This document shows, piece by piece, positions 57,797 through 64,000 of a DNA stretch of 64,000 bases. The translations under genes were made by a program, and so were the position numbers. Position 1 is the stretch's first letter. The number at the start of each line of letters is the position of its first letter. This stretch comes from Doris montereyensis (lineage: Eukaryota > Mollusca > Gastropoda > Nudibranchia > Dorididae), in contig JAXRKP010001692.1 in NCBI GenBank assembly GCA_037039925.1, positions 36,835-100,834 on the forward strand, written 5' to 3'. Below the pieces are notes generated by a model, which had not been told where the DNA came from, searched no databases, and saw only the letters and a program-made list of their open reading frames with translations.

Positions 57797-58040
57797 ATCC
57801 CGCCTCCTGGAAGCCAGACGTGGAGAGCGAATGGGACACCAAGTACATCCCGAGGAGTTTGCCCAAGAACCGGTCCACTGCACCCCAGGGTCGCATACCA
57901 TGGGCAACCGTTTGGACCCCATATCCGAAGACGGCCAGTTGCCTTACTTTGATCAGTTCTCCTATCAGGGAAGTCGGAACAGTTACGGGCATAGCTACCT
58001 CAGTGCATCTGCTGCCCATGCGCCAAGTGAAATGTTCTGA
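57797..58040 (+). CDS. Akt: Alternative last exon of Akt (isoform b C-terminus), with two frame breaks
   Basis: Acceptor CTCCAG ends at 57,796, in the same phase (0) as the isoform a last exon. The content parallels that exon: a PPP start, 'WKPDVESEWDTKY', 'EEFAQEPVHCTP' (turn-motif position), 'LPYFDQFSYQGSRNSYG' (hydrophobic motif with FSY) and a different tail ending in MF and a stop at 58,038-58,040. The tail after FSY is longer and Ser/Ala/His-rich, more like insect Akt tails. Reading needs two shifts, each one base short, at about 57,804-57,810 and 57,844-57,852; both lie beside short runs. With those allowed for, it encodes 81 residues against 79 in isoform a. It is either a functional mutually exclusive last exon with sequence errors, or a decaying duplicate. 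Confidence 0.8.
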
Positions 58041-61000
58041 TTTGTTGTTGCCGTAGTTGTTTAATTGTTGTTTGTTTTTTTAAGTTGTTTTTTTTTGTTT
58101 TTTTTTTTGCTTTCTGTAAACATTTTTTTTTGTTTTATGCCTACTACATCTCGTCTCAACTGCCTCTCATTGTCTACCCTTACTATTGTTTGCTCATACA
58201 TGCATTTCATTACATCTCGATCCAAAGCTCTCTTTGACAAGCTGTCATTATGCGTAATTTGCGTCAGGGCTGGAGATTCAGAACAAACAAACTACTTATG
58301 TGCGGTTACTGAAGGTCATTTTGCTACTGCCAGGTACCTATGACATGCTGATTAACCTTTGCTAATGTCCAAAGAACACCCAGCTGATGAACGTTTTTAA
58401 AACCATTTATGATAATTGAAACTAAAGTTTTGTATGCTTGTCTTCATTGTCACATTGAACGAGATGAAAGAAAAGTTCTTTGCATGAGTATTAAGACAGA
58501 GTAAATTTATGAAGAGTTTCTGTTCTTGTTATTTAATTATTAATAATTATTTAAAGAATCATGCGGGAAAGATTACAATATTGTTTTCTCATGCATTTTT
58601 TTCTTTGTCTACAGAAATTGAGATGGTTGAAATTCTTGTGAACTTGTCTTTTCTTTATTATTATTATAGACATCAGTTTTTAACAGGGATTCTGTTGCAT
58701 TTTTTAAATTTTGTTGTGCTTTTGCCCTCCAAGGAATAATTCTTAGCTTATGAAAGTCTTACTACGTGTCTATGGGAAGTTTGAAAAATTTCTAATGACG
58801 CTACGTTCTGTTGTGTGTTTTTTTTAACAAAACGTTACCTTTCCCATCTTTGAAGGAAAGAGCAGAGATGATGATACTCACCAGGTTTTTTTCCGTTTCT
58901 GAGCAATTTAATTTTTTATCCTTTCCTCTCACTTTTCCCTTCTGTGAAACGTCCCTTCAAACTCTTGACCCTCAGTTATTGTGTACATTCTCTTATCCTC
59001 TTTTCTCTCTTCTCATTTGTGTCTCTCCCTGTGTCTTTCCCTGTCATACTGATTTTATGAAACAAAAGCTCTAGAGCTTTAGCAAGCTTATGTGATAAAC
59101 ATTGTTGATGTCTTTCCCTGCTGTCATGACAACAGTAAGAGAGATCAGCTAGTCTTTCTGTTTGAAAAAGTTAGTCAACGTTGGTTGTCCTAGCAGCTCC
59201 TTTTAGTGTAACATGATCTTTGCTGTTATTTAGATGTTGCCAATATATATATATATATATATATTGTTGTGTGAAACAGAAGCACACGTTTGCCTGAAAA
59301 TCAACTACCTTTCTTTTAAGACCAAAACGCTGTAATTGTAAGCTTTAGGTGGAACATAAACCTTCAGTGTCGAGAAGTTGTATTTCATGCAGGCTGATGC
59401 GAATTTTGTCGGACTACAAAGGAATGCTTCAGTGACCTTTTGAGCTCTTTTATATTCTTAAGGAGTTGGGGAGAAAAGCACGTAGTTGAATCAATATGCA
59501 AATCTCTCCTTGTTTTGGGTAGAGAGAACTTTCAGCCAATACTTCCCCTTTGAGATATAACAGCAGAAAAATCTTGTGCTTTGAAAACAGATTTGCATTG
59601 ACTGTCGACCTCGATCATTCTGATGTCTTACATTAAATTTCGTAATTTGTTTGCTTTTTGGTCTCCATCTTATTATAGCTCGCAGTAATATCGTGTGTGT
59701 AGGTAGTCAAAACAATGTTTATCATGATGATACAGTTCAGGTCCCTTGATAATTGCATGGTTTTATTCCTCTTCTTTTCTACACCCTCAAACAACTCTGG
59801 CTTTTGTTGAAAGCATGGGCCATCTTTTCCCAGCTGAAACACTGACACATATTAACCTCAGATTGATGAATTGCTTAACGCGATACTGAAAGTCTGATGT
59901 CATTTCTGACTCGGAATGATCTTGACAGTTGAGAAATTGATGTTGAGTTTTGCTTCCACACTGAAATTTCCGTGAAGAAAGGTTTCCTGGAATTTCTTAA
60001 AATGTTTGGTTTGTTGAACACTATGAGGTCTGGACTCTATAAGACATCTTTTCACTGGGAGAACATGGTCTCAAAAGAAATCTCTCTGATGTCATTAATT
60101 TTTTGGCATGTGTGGTCATGAAATTTCGCTTCAATGTTCATTTACCGAAAATGATATGAGAACCTGGAAGATAGCTGACATCGTGTGTATTAGGTAGGGG
60201 TTTTTTATGTGGGTACTATGTAAAAATAAATGACAAACGCATTACACAAGGTGAAATATGATAACATGTTCAAAGGTTCTCTCTTGTTTTGGTTTATTTT
60301 ATTTTGTCTTGTTTGGTTTTTTTTAATGATTAGTTTGGTTTTGACAATGTTTACTTGTTTTGGTGGTTTGTTGTTTTTTTTTGTTTACGATGTATATATC
60401 TCCCCCACCCCACCCCACCCCGATTTTTGCCTTTCTTCCACCCTGTAGTGAACTTGATTATTTGCTTTGTTGTTATTGTTGTGCTATGTATGGACATTTT
60501 AGCATGAACTATTGAAAGATTTTTTAAAAATCAAATACTTGCATGTTCTTGCTTTAGTTTGATGTCCATGCACCTGCCTGCTGATTTAAATTGATGATAG
60601 AGAAAAATTCTAGTAAGAGATTTCTTCGTGTGATGTCCTGTGGAGAGAACGTTGTGCTTACAAAAAGGTTTCATCCCTCCGTCTCAGTCACCGTTAGATG
60701 TATTGGAAACTCAATTGGATAGAGCTAAGAAATTAAAAAATACAGCCTTGAATTTGTAGTGTAACAATTGGATTTTCAAAGGACCCTAATTTTGTACAGA
60801 ATCTTGTTCAATTTTTGTATATACATCAACAGGAGAAAGATCATTTTTGTATGCATGAGTATGTGACAGTCCCAAGGGTCAACGTATTAGGCACGGGATG
60901 GCGGATGGGATCATTTGATTTTCTTTTAGGCTGTTTTGCTATGTTTATGTCTTCGTTTGGCATACATATGCACCTTCTTTTTTTTTCTCTCACACACTCA

Positions 61001-62145
61001 GTATATTGCAGATACTACAATAAATTTAGTTATTTATGTGAACCTTTTAAACTCTTTTTGTTCATCTTTGTCTGTCTTGTTTGTTGTCAAGGGAGATCAA
61101 ATGCATAGAATAGTGTCCAGACATAATTCTGAAGATGCTGCAATTCTTTCTCATGATTTAAACAAGGCTCTTGTCTTTTTGCTTTTTGTTTTGTTTTTGG
61201 TTAATTAATTTTTAAATGGTGTTAGATTTGAATGAAGTTGGTGTAGCCACTGTTAATTACATGCAATTTGTTTTATTTGATTATTTACCTGCTAAGTTAT
61301 CTCCAGAAAGGTATCTAGATTTTCTTAATTTTTCTCATGTTTCACTCAATACATGAAATTTTAATATTTACTGTCATCAACTATCAACGATGGAATAAAA
61401 GATACGAGAAAGAAATAATCATGTGAAGAGCGTCTAGGAAATGTAAGAGGGGACAATGAGACGACTAGTTACTGTTCATACAAAAGAGAATCTTTACATT
61501 TGGTCGATATGATTAATATAGTTGATGGCAGTATCGTCAGCCAGTGAATCCAATATGTCTGCTATTTACCCACGTGAGGTAGGAAGCACATGAAGAAATA
61601 TTAATTTCTTGCCTGTTATAATTGTTAACAAAAGTTTTTCCGGTTTTTTTTTAAACATCTCTTTATCTTTTCATCATTATTCAATTCTAAATTGATGAGT
61701 TGAACTAATGCTTTGAAAACTTCGCTTTCTGTATCATTTTTATGCTTTGATTTGCTAAACTTCCATGTTTTTGTCATGCTGTCATGAGCTATTTTGGCTT
61801 GTAACGTTTGTATATATGGTAGATGTGTGTGTGCTTTGTGACTGGGGCTATTGTCTCAAAGATAAATGTGTTTGATTTATGTTCAATGAGTGAAATGGGA
61901 AAGGCAAGACTATTGGAAATAATTTCTATTTGTTTGCATCTTATGTTTATATTTCTTTGTTTCCAGGTCTTTGTTGATGTTGATCGTTCTTTGCTCTTTT
62001 TTGTTGTTCTTTGTAGTTCTTTGATTGTCTTTTTGTTTTTCAGGGTTAAAAAAAAAAAAAGTCCTACTAAGACTACTATACTAAGAGAAGCATCTCCCTT
62101 GTCCTGGTAGTTCTGTTTCTTGTGATGGAGTTTTATTAATTATTG

Positions 62146-62150
<5 letters not shown>
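58041..62150 (+). other. Presumed 3' UTR/flank of Akt isoform b
   Basis: T-rich sequence with many poly-T runs and no conserved frame. Candidate AATAAA signals lie at 60,225-60,230 and 61,019-61,024. A short AT tract is at about 59,245-59,265. I recognise no other gene. Confidence 0.4.
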
Positions 62151-62218
<68 letters not shown>

Positions 62219-62306
62219 TGTTATTTTTATGTTGTTAGTAAGATTATTGTTTACATTATTTATTTTTTAGTTTTATTTTTAAGTATTATTATTATTATTA
62301 TTATTA
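62151..62306. repeat. (ATT)n microsatellites
   Basis: ATT tract at 62,153-62,217 and a shorter one at 62,286-62,306. Confidence 0.95.
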
Positions 62307-62618
62307 TGAATAATATTAAATGTTTTTAATGTTACTGTATTTTGGTTGGTAGGGTATTTATATTCATTTTATTCTCACAATGCTTCATTGACTACCTTGG
62401 TTTGCCTCCCTTATGTCTGCATTGTCTCAGTTGTAAATAATATATGCTACTTTGAACTACCATGTTAATTTTCACAGACACTGCAATACTATATACATAC
62501 ATGTATAACACACGTTTCGCACTGTTTTTTTTTTGTGGGGTTTTTTTGTGTTATATTTTGTTCTTATGGGGGGGGTTCTTTTGGTTTATATTTTCTTTCC
62601 TATTTTGCCAGGTTAGAG

Positions 62619-62945
<327 letters not shown>

Positions 62946-63280
62946 GATATTTAGATTTATAACGTCTGATATGGAAATGCTCTAGGTGCTTTACAATGTC
63001 AATAATCCAAAATTAAATCAACTGATAACAAGTCTACAAATGTCTCGAAAAAATTGTGTGTTTAACTTTTTCTTAAATGAATACATGCTTTAGCTGTTCT
63101 TGGTGGCGTTTGGAAGAGAGTTCCATATTTTGGGTCCATTGAATGAGAACGTTTTCTCGCCTAATTTCGTGTTCGGAATAGGTATGGTTAGGAGGAATTT
63201 ACTCTCTGGCTACAGAGGACGTGATGGATGATTGGGATTGTAATAACTTAGCAAGATTATACAGGTGCTGTTCCATGTGA

Positions 63281-64000
<720 letters not shown>

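Overview
This is a eukaryotic (animal) genomic window. Genes are split into many short exons with GT-AG introns, simple repeats are long and frequent, and tRNA-derived SINEs, non-LTR retrotransposon fragments, TIR elements and one LTR retrotransposon are scattered throughout. The gene content, the Akt with a C-terminal tail beyond the FSY motif, and the repeat style suggest a lophotrochozoan, most likely a gastropod mollusc. That last step is inference.

Two protein-coding genes are supported. (1) On the minus strand, 15.1 to 3.67 kb, twelve exons encode an adaptor-complex medium (mu) chain. It fits AP-4 mu (AP4M1) best: N-terminal longin-like region, short linker, then a mu homology domain. 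The exon with the start codon was not found. (2) On the plus strand, 36.47 to 52.85 kb, eleven coding exons encode the kinase Akt (PH domain, AGC kinase domain, hydrophobic motif). A second, alternative last exon lies 5 kb further on (57.80-58.04 kb). Introns of both genes are full of repeats.

Between the genes (16-36 kb) lie a SINE, two LINE pieces, long GA/CT/TTC microsatellites, a young Ty3/gypsy LTR retrotransposon (21.97-27.26 kb), and a tandem pair of about 2-kb non-autonomous TIR elements (29.5-33.8 kb). From 58 kb to the end there is presumed Akt 3' UTR or flank, passing into long (AAT)n and (TAC)n tracts.

A recurring oddity is that conserved reading frames in Akt, in the mu gene and in the retrotransposon are broken by short indels, mostly one base in a homopolymer. 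Flanking splice sites and catalytic residues stay intact, and the retrotransposon LTRs show no substitutions over the part they share. This pattern looks more like residual consensus error in a long-read assembly than true gene decay. No bacterial-type system, CRISPR array or clearly new biochemical pathway was seen. The most interesting biological items are the duplicated Akt terminal exons, repeats placed exactly at Akt splice donors, and the tandem TIR element.
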